Assembly (NCBI RefSeq): GCF_011043735.1
Contig: NZ_JAAKGV010000004.1
Span: 1-64,000, forward strand
DNA length: 64,000 bases
From: Methylobacterium sp. DB0501
Lineage (GTDB): Bacteria; Pseudomonadota; Alphaproteobacteria; Rhizobiales; Beijerinckiaceae
Direction: 5' to 3'
The translations under genes and the position numbers were made by a program. The notes beneath the pieces were generated by a model that was given only the letters and a program-made list of their open reading frames with translations, was not told the origin of the DNA and searched no databases. Shown here piece by piece: positions 19,042 through 27,780 of this stretch. How positions within the stretch are numbered: position 1 is the first letter of the stretch; each line of letters opens with the position of its first letter.

Positions 19042-19501
19042 CCGAGGGCAGGACTGTCGGATGTCAGGCGCTGCGAGCGCCCTGCCACGACCGGGTCGCC
19101 CCTCGTGCCGCATCCCGGCGTTGCGGCCCGGACGCATGCGCGGTCCCGAAGGCCGACCGGCGCCGCGGGACCGCGGGCGGCACAACCTGTACGCCCCCTG
19201 GCGTCCAAGCGCGATGCGGCCCTGGAACGGCCGCGGGCCTTGGGCCATGCATAGCGATGGTCGGCTCGGTCCTGGCAGGCCGACCAGCCGCCGCGGACTG
19301 GGGGGATCGGTCCCGGCACACCTCCAGGCGGCGGAAGCCGGCGCATGGCCGACAAGGCCCGCCCTGTCCCTCGCCCTCAAGAGTGGCGGTGAGGCAACAC
19401 TTCGGCCCGATGAGAACCGCCCAAGGGATCACGGGTGAATAGCCTTTGACCCCGGTTCCCGACGGTTTTACCCCATTGGGGTATAATCTTGGAGGGGACA
19501 A
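19042..19501. other. intergenic region carrying the 19.5-kb promoter
   Basis: About 460 bp without a supported gene. The last 60 bp hold the operator, a TATAAT element and the ribosome-binding site of the next gene. Nothing else recognised. Confidence 0.5.
19469..19487 (+). promoter_or_regulatory. CsoR-type operator overlapping a -10 element
   Basis: TACCCCA-T-TGGGGTA (19469-19483) is a perfect inverted repeat, and its last two bases begin TATAAT (19482-19487). A GGAGGGG ribosome-binding site (19491-19497) and ATG 19502 follow. A TTGACC at 19446-19451 is too far away (30 bp) for a normal -35. A repressor on the box would occlude the -10. Confidence 0.7.
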
Positions 19502-20869
19502 ATGAGGATGGCGACGCGGAGAGCGTTCCTGGGTGGCGCCGCGGCATCCGCGGTCGCACTGGCGGCGCAAGGAGCGGGCGCGAGGCGGGCGTTCGCGCTC
19601 GAACAGCGCAACGGCGTCGACTTCCTGCGAGGCCCCTACAACCTGGCATTCTTCTACCGGCACAACCTGGCCTACCGCATCGGGGCCGGCATGCACTTCT
19701 TCCACTCGAAGCAACACGACCTGCTGCAGTTGACGCGCTTCGAGGACCACGCCGCGGTCGATGCGCGCTTCGACCAGGAAGCTCTGGAGTGGCTGCTCAA
19801 CCCGCCGGCGACCGAGCCGGAGATGCCGTACTACTCGTCCTATGTCGACCGGGCGATGCACACGCTGTTTCGGACCATCGACTGGACGCATATGCACCAC
19901 GAGCAGACTTACGACGTGATGGCCTTTCGTGAGATCCCGTGGGCCGAGAAGAAGGCTTGGACAGATCGTGCGGTCAAGTATTACTTGACCATGCAGACCG
20001 AGGGTGTCCCGCGTAGTCCGGCGCCATTGGAGCTGACGATGCGGCGCGCGGGCATCATGATGAAGCCCTACTTCAATTACTTCCGGAATTTTTATCCGCT
20101 CGACCAAAGCCTATTCTACGTCGCGCACTGGTGGCACCCGGCGGTTTACGAGGCGCAGATGATCTCGGGCAACCAGGACCAGGAGGCCGCCATCAAGGGC
20201 GTGGAGGACGTCATGCATCGCGAGGTCATCCCGAACCGCCCGGGCCGGATGGTGCTCTCGCGCGAGATCATGCCGCGCTACTCTCGCATGACCCCGGAGA
20301 GCGCGAACATCTTCGACAATCTGCACATGCTCCACGGCATCGCCTATTCGATCCTCGCCTACAAGGGCTGGTCCGTCGAGGAGAAGCGGGCCGAGATGTA
20401 CCGCGTCATCCAGGCCATGGGGTACCAACCGGGGGACGAGGCTTACGCCCGCAAGTTCGGCGAGCCCCATCCCGCATACGACCCGCGCACCTACCCGAAC
20501 TGGGTGCGTTCGCCACAGGGCGCCATGGGCATGATCATGATGGACATGCTTATGGAGATGCTGCCCATGATGTACCCTGGGGGGCTATCCAAGGCGGAGA
20601 AGTCCGCCGTCATGCAGCAGATGATGAAGAACGGGCGGCTCGGCATTGAGCCGGGCGAGATCCCGGGCTCTCTGCACGACGCCATAATGCGTGTCGCGCC
20701 CGGGATGAGGATGATGCCCGGCGCGACCGAACCGGGCGAGACGCCGCGGATGATGACCGAGACGATGGAGGCGAACTGGCGACGGAAGGCCGAGCGCATG
20801 CCCGACATCGCTCCCATCGACATGGGCGTCGAGCCCTCGCTGGGCGCCGCCCGCGTCGCCTCCCGCTGA
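19502..20869 (+). CDS. Tat-exported Met/His-rich protein of unknown function
   Basis: Protein of 455 residues. The N-terminus (TRRAFLGGAAASAVALAAQ) is a twin-arginine signal peptide, which points to export of a folded, probably cofactor-containing protein. The body is rich in Trp, Tyr, His and Met, with conserved-looking runs such as HMHHEQTYDVM and MIMMDMLMEMLPMM. The last third is notably Met-rich. No family was recognised. The strong CsoR-type operator and the Met/His content suggest a periplasmic metal-dependent or metal-binding protein. A predicted outer-membrane protein follows after 29 bp and is probably co-transcribed. Confidence 0.75.
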   Translation: MRMATRRAFLGGAAASAVALAAQGAGARRAFALEQRNGVDFLRGPYNLAFFYRHNLAYRIGAGMHFFHSKQHDLLQLTRFEDHAAVDARFDQEALEWLLNPPATEPEMPYYSSYVDRAMHTLFRTIDWTHMHHEQTYDVMAFREIPWAEKKAWTDRAVKYYLTMQTEGVPRSPAPLELTMRRAGIMMKPYFNYFRNFYPLDQSLFYVAHWWHPAVYEAQMISGNQDQEAAIKGVEDVMHREVIPNRPGRMVLSREIMPRYSRMTPESANIFDNLHMLHGIAYSILAYKGWSVEEKRAEMYRVIQAMGYQPGDEAYARKFGEPHPAYDPRTYPNWVRSPQGAMGMIMMDMLMEMLPMMYPGGLSKAEKSAVMQQMMKNGRLGIEPGEIPGSLHDAIMRVAPGMRMMPGATEPGETPRMMTETMEANWRRKAERMPDIAPIDMGVEPSLGAARVASR

Positions 20870-20898
20870 CTGCCCCGACGCCCGACAGGAACTCCGTC

Positions 20899-21747
20899 AT
20901 GAAGCATCACGTGCGCCTGGCCGCCGGGGCCGCCGCGTTCGCCATCATTGCCTGCGACGCCCTCCCGGTGCGAGCCGCCGACCATACGAACCTCGAACAG
21001 GGCCTGCCCGTCGTCATCGAGGATGCCTACCCGATCAAGGAGAACGGCCTGGAGATCCAGGGGTACCTCCGCTACGACAGGGTTCCCCGGAGTGACCCTG
21101 ACGGCCGGAGTCGCCTGTTCGTGGTCCCGCGCGTGGAGTGGGGCGCGACCAAGAACTTCCAACTGTCAGTCGAGACGCCATACGCGGTTGGCGATGCGAG
21201 CGAGACGAAGCAGGGTGCCGCCACGGTTCAGGGCCTCTACAACCTCAACACGGAAAGCCTCTATCTGCCGGCCTTCGCGGTGGCGGCCGGCGTGAGCCGA
21301 CCCTATGGGTATCGGAACGGCGGGACCGAGACCGAGCTGAAGTTCCTCGCGACGAAGTCGCTGGGAACGCCGGACCCCGAAGGAACGTCGCCATTCTCCT
21401 ACGTGCCGCGTCAGATCCACTTCAACGCGTCTTGGTTCCACAACTTCGACCCGCTCACGGGTCGCGATGCCGAGAGGACGGACCGCTACCGCGTCGGCGT
21501 GGCCTACAGCCAGCCCGTGACGAACGAGTTGGTCGTCGTCGCGGATGTCTACCGTGAGACGGACAGGGACCGCAGGCGCGCGTCGAACATGGCCGAGGTC
21601 GGTGTCCGCTACCTGCTGACGCCCCAAACCGTCCTCTCGGGCAGCGCCGGCGTCGGGTTCGGCGGCGACCGCAACCAGGATTTCCGGTTCGTGGCCGGAA
21701 TCCAGCACACGCTGAGCTACCCGTTCAGCTTCGACCCGCCCCGATGA
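20899..21747 (+). CDS. predicted outer-membrane beta-barrel protein
   Basis: Protein of 282 residues with a cleavable signal peptide (hydrophobic to about residue 27, AxA-type VRAAD). The rest has alternating polar/hydrophobic strands and ends in a C-terminal aromatic strand (IQHTLSYPFSFDPP), as in small outer-membrane barrels. Phrases such as VEWGATKNFQLSVETPYAVGD resemble transporter-like barrels of unknown substrate. It follows the Tat-exported protein by 29 bp and likely shares its metal-responsive promoter. Confidence 0.65.
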   Translation: MKHHVRLAAGAAAFAIIACDALPVRAADHTNLEQGLPVVIEDAYPIKENGLEIQGYLRYDRVPRSDPDGRSRLFVVPRVEWGATKNFQLSVETPYAVGDASETKQGAATVQGLYNLNTESLYLPAFAVAAGVSRPYGYRNGGTETELKFLATKSLGTPDPEGTSPFSYVPRQIHFNASWFHNFDPLTGRDAERTDRYRVGVAYSQPVTNELVVVADVYRETDRDRRRASNMAEVGVRYLLTPQTVLSGSAGVGFGGDRNQDFRFVAGIQHTLSYPFSFDPPR

Positions 21748-22357
21748 GCGGCCGCGCCGGTACGAGTTCCGCCCACCGCGGGATCGGCTCGGCCCTACGT
21801 ACCGGGTCGCCTTCGCCCAACGCCGGAGCCATCGTGAAGAGGACGAAAGCGCCGACCCTGGCCATCACGCAAGCCGATTCCGGTACCAGAAGAGCCTGCG
21901 TCGCAGCTTCGTCGCCAAGCCTCCCGAGAAGCTCGCCTCCGTGGAGCGGGAGGCCATCGCCGTAGCCTCGCAATGCAACAGGCCGAACGGGTTGTGGGGC
22001 ACTGAGCGGGCCGGCGTCTGACCTTGCATGCGCCGTGCGCTCCGGCAGCCGGATGCGGTCGATGGCCGTCACCTTGCCCAAAGGGCAAAGGCCCATGAGG
22101 CGCCGCCCGGGACCCGCGTTCAGCAAGTCAAACGGACCTAGGCGTAGAACGCTGTGCTGTCACCGCTCGGGTCGGGAACCTGGTTGCGAGAGCGTCCTGG
22201 CAAGCGGTAGACGGATGATGACGGCCATTGGCCAGCAACTGCGAACGCCTTCGGGCGGGCCCCGCGCTCTGTTCGACCGATGATCTCCAGCGCCTCGTGC
22301 GTGACATTCCGTCAAGGTGCAGGCGCCCGGCATCAACGGTGGCATGATGGCAGCGTC
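21748..22357. other. 610-bp region without supported gene
   Basis: I see no complete gene. A short plus-strand stretch near 21880-22020 (translating as LRRSFVAKPPEKLASVEREA) reads more like protein than its surroundings and may be a remnant, but it has no start, partner or family. Confidence 0.4.
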
Positions 22358-23005
22358 TCAGCGCCTGGATGCCCGGACCAGGGCCACTCTTGCGACGAGC
22401 ACCGAATGCGAGCCGAGGCGCTTGACGCGCGCGAAGCCAGCTTCGGAAAGGATGTCGGGCCACGTTCCGTCCGTGTGTGGTTGGAGACGCGGCTCGCCGA
22501 GCATCATGGACGCGACTTTGACCAAGGCGCCTTCCTGCGCCCCACGCGCCGCATCAAGATCCGAGGCGAGCAGGCTTCCTTGCCGCCGCAGGACGCGCAA
22601 CAACTCGCGCGCGATCCGAAGCTTTCCTTCCGGTGGCTCGGAATGCAGGGCCATCACCGAAGCCGCCTTGTCGAAGGAGGCGGGAGGGAACGGCAAGCGA
22701 CCGTGGGCCTCGTACGCGAACGCCTTCACGTTCGTGAGGCCCGCCGCCGCCGCATCGGCCCGGGTCGCGGCGGCGCGCTCTGCGTCCGCTTCCAAGCCGA
22801 CGAATTTGGTACCCGGAAACCTCTTCGCGAGCCCGAGCACGGGTTCGGCCTGCGGCCCCCTGACATAGAGGATGCGCTCTCCGGCCTCGGGAGCAAGGGC
22901 GGCTATAAGAGGCTCGGTGCAGGCCGGGTCCCGCATCAGGACGGGATAGGTCCGCTCGAAGCCGCGCCTGGCAATCCACCGGCGCGCGCCAAGGATGAGG
23001 GCCAT
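22358..23005 (-). CDS. class I SAM-dependent methyltransferase
   Basis: Protein of 215 residues with a Rossmann-type methyltransferase core. ERILYVRGP corresponds to motif I (the usual glycine cluster is weak: V-R-G-P), FVGLEAD ends strand 2 with the acidic residue that would hold the ribose, and GRLPFPPASFDKAASVMALH is motif II/III. The C-terminus has an E-A-G-F-x-R-V segment typical of the family. The start ATG 23005 was chosen because upstream in-frame sequence lacks protein character. Substrate unknown. It is divergent from a MerR-family gene that could regulate it. Confidence 0.7.
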   Translation of the reverse strand: MALILGARRWIARRGFERTYPVLMRDPACTEPLIAALAPEAGERILYVRGPQAEPVLGLAKRFPGTKFVGLEADAERAAATRADAAAAGLTNVKAFAYEAHGRLPFPPASFDKAASVMALHSEPPEGKLRIARELLRVLRRQGSLLASDLDAARGAQEGALVKVASMMLGEPRLQPHTDGTWPDILSEAGFARVKRLGSHSVLVARVALVRASRR

Positions 23006-23112
23006 TGCCGAAGAAACCGTTCGGATCGACGCCACTGGCGACGTCGGCCTGGGGCGTGTCGGCCTCAGGGTGACGGCGGCCATTCCGACCATAGCCGCTT
23101 TTGGCCATGGGT

Positions 23113-23135
23113 GTACCGCTACAGGGTAAGGGTAC
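23113..23135. promoter_or_regulatory. candidate MerR-type operator
   Basis: GTACC (23113-23117) and GGTAC (23131-23135) are inverted around a 13-bp centre, between the divergent methyltransferase and merR-like genes. Dyads of this size between divergent genes are typical MerR sites. The promoter elements around it are not clear. Confidence 0.4.
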
Positions 23136-23228
23136 ATGGCACTCACCGCAAGCGGAGAACTCGGACCATGTCCTCCACCCACCTCATGCGCTAAGGTCCA
23201 CGCACTCGGAAGTGGGAGAGGCCTTCGG

Positions 23229-23645
23229 GTGACGATTTCAATCGGTGAACTGTCGCGACGCTCGGGCGTGCGGATACCTACGATAAGGTACTATGAGCAG
23301 AACCGCCTCATTTCGGCCCCGGCTCGAACCGAGGGCCAGCAGCGACGCTACACTGAGGAGGACGTCGTTCGGTTGAGCTTCGTCCGACAGGCCAGAGAAC
23401 TCGGATTGGAGGTCGATGCGATCCGCGAACTCCTCGAACTGGGAACAGGGCATAGTGGCTCGCCCGAGGAAGCTGCCAGGCTGGCCCTGCGCCACAGGGA
23501 CGAAACGGACCGGCGGATCGCCCTGCTCACGGCACTCCGGTCCGAGCTTGGGCGTCTTGCGGCCGAATACGGCCGTGGACGTCTCCATGGAGGGCGTCTC
23601 CTTGAGGTGATTGCGCAACCGGATATCGCGGATGGCGAACGCTGA
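23229..23645 (+). CDS. MerR-family regulator without metal-binding cysteines
   Basis: Regulator of 138 residues: MerR winged helix (ISIGELSRRSGVRIPTIRYYE, QQRRYTEEDVVRLSFVRQARELG) and a dimerisation helix. It is clearly related to the ZntR-like protein at 30492-30911, but the sensor positions Cys79, Cys114 and Cys122 of that protein are Pro/Ser, Tyr (EYGRGRLHGG) and Gly here, and there is no Cys at all. It cannot sense metal in the ZntR manner. GTG 23229 is the start because the family begins at I-G-E-L. It may control the divergent methyltransferase gene. Confidence 0.85.
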   Translation: MTISIGELSRRSGVRIPTIRYYEQNRLISAPARTEGQQRRYTEEDVVRLSFVRQARELGLEVDAIRELLELGTGHSGSPEEAARLALRHRDETDRRIALLTALRSELGRLAAEYGRGRLHGGRLLEVIAQPDIADGER

Positions 23646-24130
23646 CCGTCTTGGCGCACGGGCATTCCGAAGGACCAGGGGCTCCGCCCCTGCCCCGGTG
23701 CTCCCAAGCGGGCAGCCCGTCCCACCCGGTCCGCGCGGGGCACACGGAAGGAAGGCATCGGTCTCAGCGGAGTGGCGGCGCAGGGCCTGCGCCATGGAGC
23801 ATGACGAGGCGCCTGGCTCCGGCGTCGGAGAGCAGGCGCGCACGAACACCGCAATCAAATCGAACCTTGTCGCACGTCCCCTTCCCCGCGCGGAGACTAG
23901 ATAGGCGTCAAACCCAAGGTGGAGTGTGGCGCTTCGGCGTTTCCTGCCAGGACCGTGGGTGCATCAGCGCATCGAGCCCGGCGATCCACGACCGCATGGG
24001 CCCGCGAGATCGTCCCGGCAAATCATGGGCTCCGATGCGTGATCCCAGGCCGGTCCGCGAAGCGAGGGACGGTGCATCATGCCCAGGGGCGCCAGCCGTC
24101 GACGACCCGGAGATGCGGTTCCCGGTTCTC
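23646..24130. other. 485-bp region without supported gene
   Basis: Lies between the merR-like stop and the 3' end of the glycosylase gene. No gene, repeat or terminator was recognised. Confidence 0.5.
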
Positions 24131-24799
24131 TCAGCTCAGCGTGAGTTGCACCTCGTGAGACACCTTGAGGGGTAGGCCGTACAGCTCGCCCATGCGGGCG
24201 ACGAACTCGGTTTGCCCTCCGTAGCTGGGATGCCGGACCCGCTCGGCCGCCATACCCAAGTCCGCCAACGCTGCCTCGGCATCCCTCCCGATGGCGACCA
24301 AGACCCGGGGCCGCAATTCCGACACCAGCCATTCGAGGAGGTGGCGGGACGCCTGCCGTTCCCGACGGGTATGGCAGCGGTTGGACAGCGGGTCGCCGGC
24401 CGCGTGCGGATGGAGCGGGAAGACGTTCCAGAGGAAGACCGGGCGCCGCAGGTCCCGGAGAACCTGCCAGATCACCGTCGCCGTGCGCTCGGTCATCGCG
24501 GGGCCGCGGGTTGCCCGCGCCAGCGGCAATTGACCGTAGAGGCCGGCATGGGCGGAGAGGTGGGCCTCGTCCGTGAGCGCCAGGCCCGTGCGCCGCCCGC
24601 CACGGTACCCGAGGTCGCGCGCGATCCAGATCGAGTCGACGCCTCCGGCGAGGGCCGCCTCCAGGACGAGGCGAAGGTTCTCACGCCGGACCTGGGGCGC
24701 ATCGACGCCGTCGTGGTCCGGGCAGGCCTCGGCGTAAGGGTTGAAGGTGTCCCGGAAGCGCAGCGCCGCGAGGGCATCGATGAAGGCGCCAGGTGTCAT
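24131..24799 (-). CDS. uracil-DNA glycosylase superfamily protein
   Basis: Protein of 222 residues with the layout of the uracil-DNA glycosylase superfamily: DLGYRGGRRTGLALTDEAH where the water-activating loop is expected, WNVFPLHPH as the base-pocket strand (Asn-x-Phe-Pro), LVAIGRDAEAAL before a helix, and VRHPSYGG as the HPS motif of the DNA-insertion loop. Such enzymes remove or bind damaged or modified bases. Its start overlaps the stop of the MazG-like gene (ATGA), so the two are co-translated. The exact base specificity cannot be read from sequence. Confidence 0.72.
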   Translation of the reverse strand: MTPGAFIDALAALRFRDTFNPYAEACPDHDGVDAPQVRRENLRLVLEAALAGGVDSIWIARDLGYRGGRRTGLALTDEAHLSAHAGLYGQLPLARATRGPAMTERTATVIWQVLRDLRRPVFLWNVFPLHPHAAGDPLSNRCHTRRERQASRHLLEWLVSELRPRVLVAIGRDAEAALADLGMAAERVRHPSYGGQTEFVARMGELYGLPLKVSHEVQLTLS

Positions 24800-25947
24800 G
24801 TCGGCAGGTCCTCGACCAGCATCTTCCGCCCGACCAGATCGAGCTGAAGGCGCCCGCGGCGCTTCTCCCGCAAGAAACGAAACGCTTCGTTACCGGCGAG
24901 GATGGCCTCTTCCCAAAGCCAGAGCGGGCAGGCCTCGACCTCGTAGCCGCGCACGAATTGCCTCACCGATTTCAGGAAGGCGAAGCCCAGGTCGCCCGGG
25001 CGCTGCCCTTCGAAGAAGCCGAGCTGCTTCGCCTCACCGAAGACGAAGGTCGCCACGCCCTCCTCGATCAGGATCGCGCGCGCTCCGTCCTGCCCCTCGT
25101 CGACGCGGGCCTCGCTTTTCCTCTTCAGGCGGAACAGCGCGCGCGTCACCGGCGACCAGCCGAGGACGGCGGCGTAGGCATAGTGGAAGGCGTCGTGGAA
25201 CCGGTAATCGTCCGGCTTCATGATGTTGTCGGTCAGGCGGTCGCCGATGAAGATGCCGTTGCATCGCTGCACGACGTACCGCCTGTCGTTGCCGCCGGTG
25301 CGCTCGAAGATGTCGATGGTCAACGCGCGGGGCAGGCGCTCCTCGTCCGGGAACGCCTCGTCGAACAGCGGCGGGGCCACGCGCGTCGCCGGCCAACGGT
25401 CCTCGGCCTTCGCGAGGTTGCGCATGGCGGCCTGCTCCAGGGTGACGCCGGCCTCGTTCGCGGCCGCGACGAGAAGGCCGAACACTGCCGAGAGACGCTC
25501 CAGGAGGTCCGGGCTTCCCGCGAGGTCGCCCCGCGCCCCCAGCGCGGCCAGCCGGCCGACGGCCCCGGCCAGCTGTAGCAGGGTGTGCTCGAAGGCGACG
25601 GTCGGGACGTGCAAAGGCAAGGCACGCTGCGGCTGCACGTCCGCGAAGGTCGGCTCGGGTCCCCCGGCGAGGTCCCGGCCGGCGAGATCCCCCAAGCGCA
25701 GCCCGGCGTGATCGGCGATCACGGCCAGGTACCAGAGCGCGTCGCCCATCTCCTCGACGACGCTCGCCTCGTAGCCGAGATAGGACCGCGCGTCGCGCTG
25801 CTTCTTCTTGGTCTCGCTCAGCAGGCTGCCCGTCTCGCCGAAGAGGCCGAGCACGGCCAGGTCGAGGCCGGTGCCCTTCCCTTGCGTCCGGTCTGTCCGG
25901 ACCGCCCCGGCTTGATAACCGTTCAGGCTAAGCGGCGCCGTATCCAT
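24796..25947 (-). CDS. MazG-like nucleotide pyrophosphohydrolase fusion
   Basis: Protein of 383 residues. Residues about 25-85 are an all-alpha NTP pyrophosphatase (MazG) domain: LGLFGETGSLLSETKK and VVEEMGDALWYLAVIAD give the E-x2-E and E-x2-D metal-binding pattern. The remaining 280 residues form a second domain (IDIFERTGGNDRRYVVQRC, DDYRFHDAFHYAYAAVLGWS) that I recognise only as conserved sequence seen with MazG. MazG enzymes hydrolyse non-canonical NTPs to NMPs. Coupling with the glycosylase-fold gene suggests a shared role in removing or tolerating modified nucleotides. Confidence 0.72.
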   Translation of the reverse strand: MDTAPLSLNGYQAGAVRTDRTQGKGTGLDLAVLGLFGETGSLLSETKKKQRDARSYLGYEASVVEEMGDALWYLAVIADHAGLRLGDLAGRDLAGGPEPTFADVQPQRALPLHVPTVAFEHTLLQLAGAVGRLAALGARGDLAGSPDLLERLSAVFGLLVAAANEAGVTLEQAAMRNLAKAEDRWPATRVAPPLFDEAFPDEERLPRALTIDIFERTGGNDRRYVVQRCNGIFIGDRLTDNIMKPDDYRFHDAFHYAYAAVLGWSPVTRALFRLKRKSEARVDEGQDGARAILIEEGVATFVFGEAKQLGFFEGQRPGDLGFAFLKSVRQFVRGYEVEACPLWLWEEAILAGNEAFRFLREKRRGRLQLDLVGRKMLVEDLPT

Positions 25948-26151
25948 GTCCCCTCCCCGCTCCGGGTTGGCATATCCTCAGGTTGCCATCGTCGGCCCTT
26001 TCCGGCGCTCAGTCCAGGGTTGCCTGTTCCCACACACGCGGCGGACGCACCCTTGCCATACCGACCGCGGCTGACCACCTAAGCTTTACTGAGCCAGGCT
26101 CCCGGGCGGAATGCGCGACGGAAGGACCTGGGCACCGGGGAGAAGCCGCAC

Positions 26152-26679
26152 ATGCCGAAGGTTTGCGTGCTCGGTCCTGTCGATGACGAGGAACGCACGG
26201 CCCTGCTCAAGCTCTTGGCCGAGGCGGGCTGCGAGGTCGTGGACGAGGAGGTCGCCGTCGTCGAGCCCGACGAAGGGGAGGACGACGAGGGGGAAGACGG
26301 CGAGCACGTCGAGGATCCCGTTGCGCCGGAAGACGGCGAGCCCGCACCCGCGGATGACGAGGTTGCGGCCGGTCACGCCGAGACGCCGGACGAGGACTTG
26401 GGGGTGATCGTGCTGTCTCCCGATTGCCTGGCGGACGAGGAGCTGGCGCGCGTGATGCAGCGGGCCGCCGCCCTGGGTCGTCGCGTCATCGGGATCTGGC
26501 CTCCTGGAACCCAGGACGAGACGCTGCCGCGCGCGTTCGAGGATTACGGCGGGGATACCGTTCCCTGGGATGCAGGCAGCCTGCGGGGCGCCTTCCCGCG
26601 GAGGAACGCGAAGCCCGAGTGGTTGAAGCCCGACGCCCAGCCGCGGGCGGAGCGCCAGACCAAGCGGAACAAGTGCTGA
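26152..26679 (+). CDS. TIR-like alpha/beta protein with acidic insert
   Basis: Protein of 175 residues. MPKVCVLGPVDDEERTALL and DLGVIVLSPDCLADEELARV, GRRVIGIWPPG look like the strands and helices of a TIR/Rossmann-like domain (a 'can be reached by' pattern of V-I-V-L-S-x-D-x-x). Residues 35-83 are an Asp/Glu-rich insert of low complexity. The C-terminus is basic. It ends 7 bp before an Nmad2 gene and is probably its partner. A TIR-type NAD-binding or NADase role is a guess; a structural model would decide. Confidence 0.55.
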   Translation: MPKVCVLGPVDDEERTALLKLLAEAGCEVVDEEVAVVEPDEGEDDEGEDGEHVEDPVAPEDGEPAPADDEVAAGHAETPDEDLGVIVLSPDCLADEELARVMQRAAALGRRVIGIWPPGTQDETLPRAFEDYGGDTVPWDAGSLRGAFPRRNAKPEWLKPDAQPRAERQTKRNKC

Positions 26680-26686
26680 GGCCGGC

Positions 26687-27280
26687 GTGCGCGTCCACTC
26701 CTACGTGATCGACCACGACCTCGGGTTCGCGCCCAATCCGTTTCACCGGGTTTGCACGCTGAGCGCGTGCAAACCGCTGATCCGGCAGCACGCGAGCGTC
26801 GGGGACTTCGTGGTCGGAACTGGCTCGATCCCGAACGGGATCAAGGACCGTGTCGTCTACTGGATGCGGGTCGACGAGATCCTCACCTTCGACCAGTATT
26901 GGGACGACGCTCGCTTCGGCGCGAAGCGACCCGTGATGTCCGGCAGCCGCATGCAGATCTACGGCGACAACATCTATCGCCGCTCGGCCGACGGCACCTT
27001 CGTCCAGGCGGATTCCTTCCATAGCGAGCCCGGGGGCGTCACCAGCCTGCCGAACCTGGTGCGCGACACCGGTCGGACGGACAGGGTGCTTCTCGGGCGC
27101 GAATACGCCTACTGGGGCGGGTCGGGCCCGCTGGTCCCCCAGGAACTGCGCGATCTCGTGCACAGCACGCAGGGCCATCGAAACCAGTTCACGCCCGAGC
27201 GGGTGAGCGCCTTCGTGACATGGCTCCGCGGCATGCCGGGCCGCGGCTTCCTGGGTCGCCCAGCGAACTGGCCAGCCTGA
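26687..27280 (+). CDS. Nmad2-family protein
   Basis: Protein of 197 residues that matches the nucleotide-modification-associated domain 2 family: VHSYVIDHDLGFAPNPFH, CTLSACKPLIRQHASVGDFV, VGTGS, VVYWMRVDEILTFDQYW and KRPVMSGSRMQIYGDNIY, then DSFHS. The family is known from phage and mobile loci with modified DNA, and its reaction is not established. GTG 26687 starts at the conserved first strand. It lies 7 bp after the TIR-like gene. Confidence 0.8.
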   Translation: MRVHSYVIDHDLGFAPNPFHRVCTLSACKPLIRQHASVGDFVVGTGSIPNGIKDRVVYWMRVDEILTFDQYWDDARFGAKRPVMSGSRMQIYGDNIYRRSADGTFVQADSFHSEPGGVTSLPNLVRDTGRTDRVLLGREYAYWGGSGPLVPQELRDLVHSTQGHRNQFTPERVSAFVTWLRGMPGRGFLGRPANWPA

Positions 27281-27780
27281 GAGCCGAGCGCCCCGGCGGC
27301 CCCACCGCCGGCGAGGACGGCCGGCGAACCCGGCCACGAGGCCATGGGCGTGACCCGCGGCGAGGTGGCCTCGCCCCGGTCCTTCGGAGACATCGACGCC
27401 GCGCGCCGGCTGCCCCCGACGGGCGGCTCGGAAGGCGCGGCGCCTGCCGAAATGAGCCTGGCTCAGCAGTCTCTACCACCGACGTGCCCCGTGCGATGCC
27501 CAGGGTCCTTTGATGAGGCCGCCGGGCGGCGACCTTTCATCCGAGCCGGTCGGAAGTCCGGGCGGACAGCTGTATGTGGACCTGGATCTGGCTTCGATCC
27601 GTCGAGCCACGGTGGCGGGACGCGATCCGAGACTGGGCGTTCCCAAAGGCTTTGAATGGCGGCGGCACGCATCGGGTTACGCCGTCCCGCCGCGTGGGCG
27701 CCGTCTCGTTCGGCCCGGGCAGCCTCGGTGATGCCGATCCATGCGCGCGTCTGCGCAGGACACATTCTCATCAAAATATC
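27281..27780. other. 500-bp region left of the insertion sequence
   Basis: No supported gene. The last few bases adjoin the left end of the IS605 element; the sequence before it shows no clear target duplication, as expected for this type of element. Confidence 0.5.
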
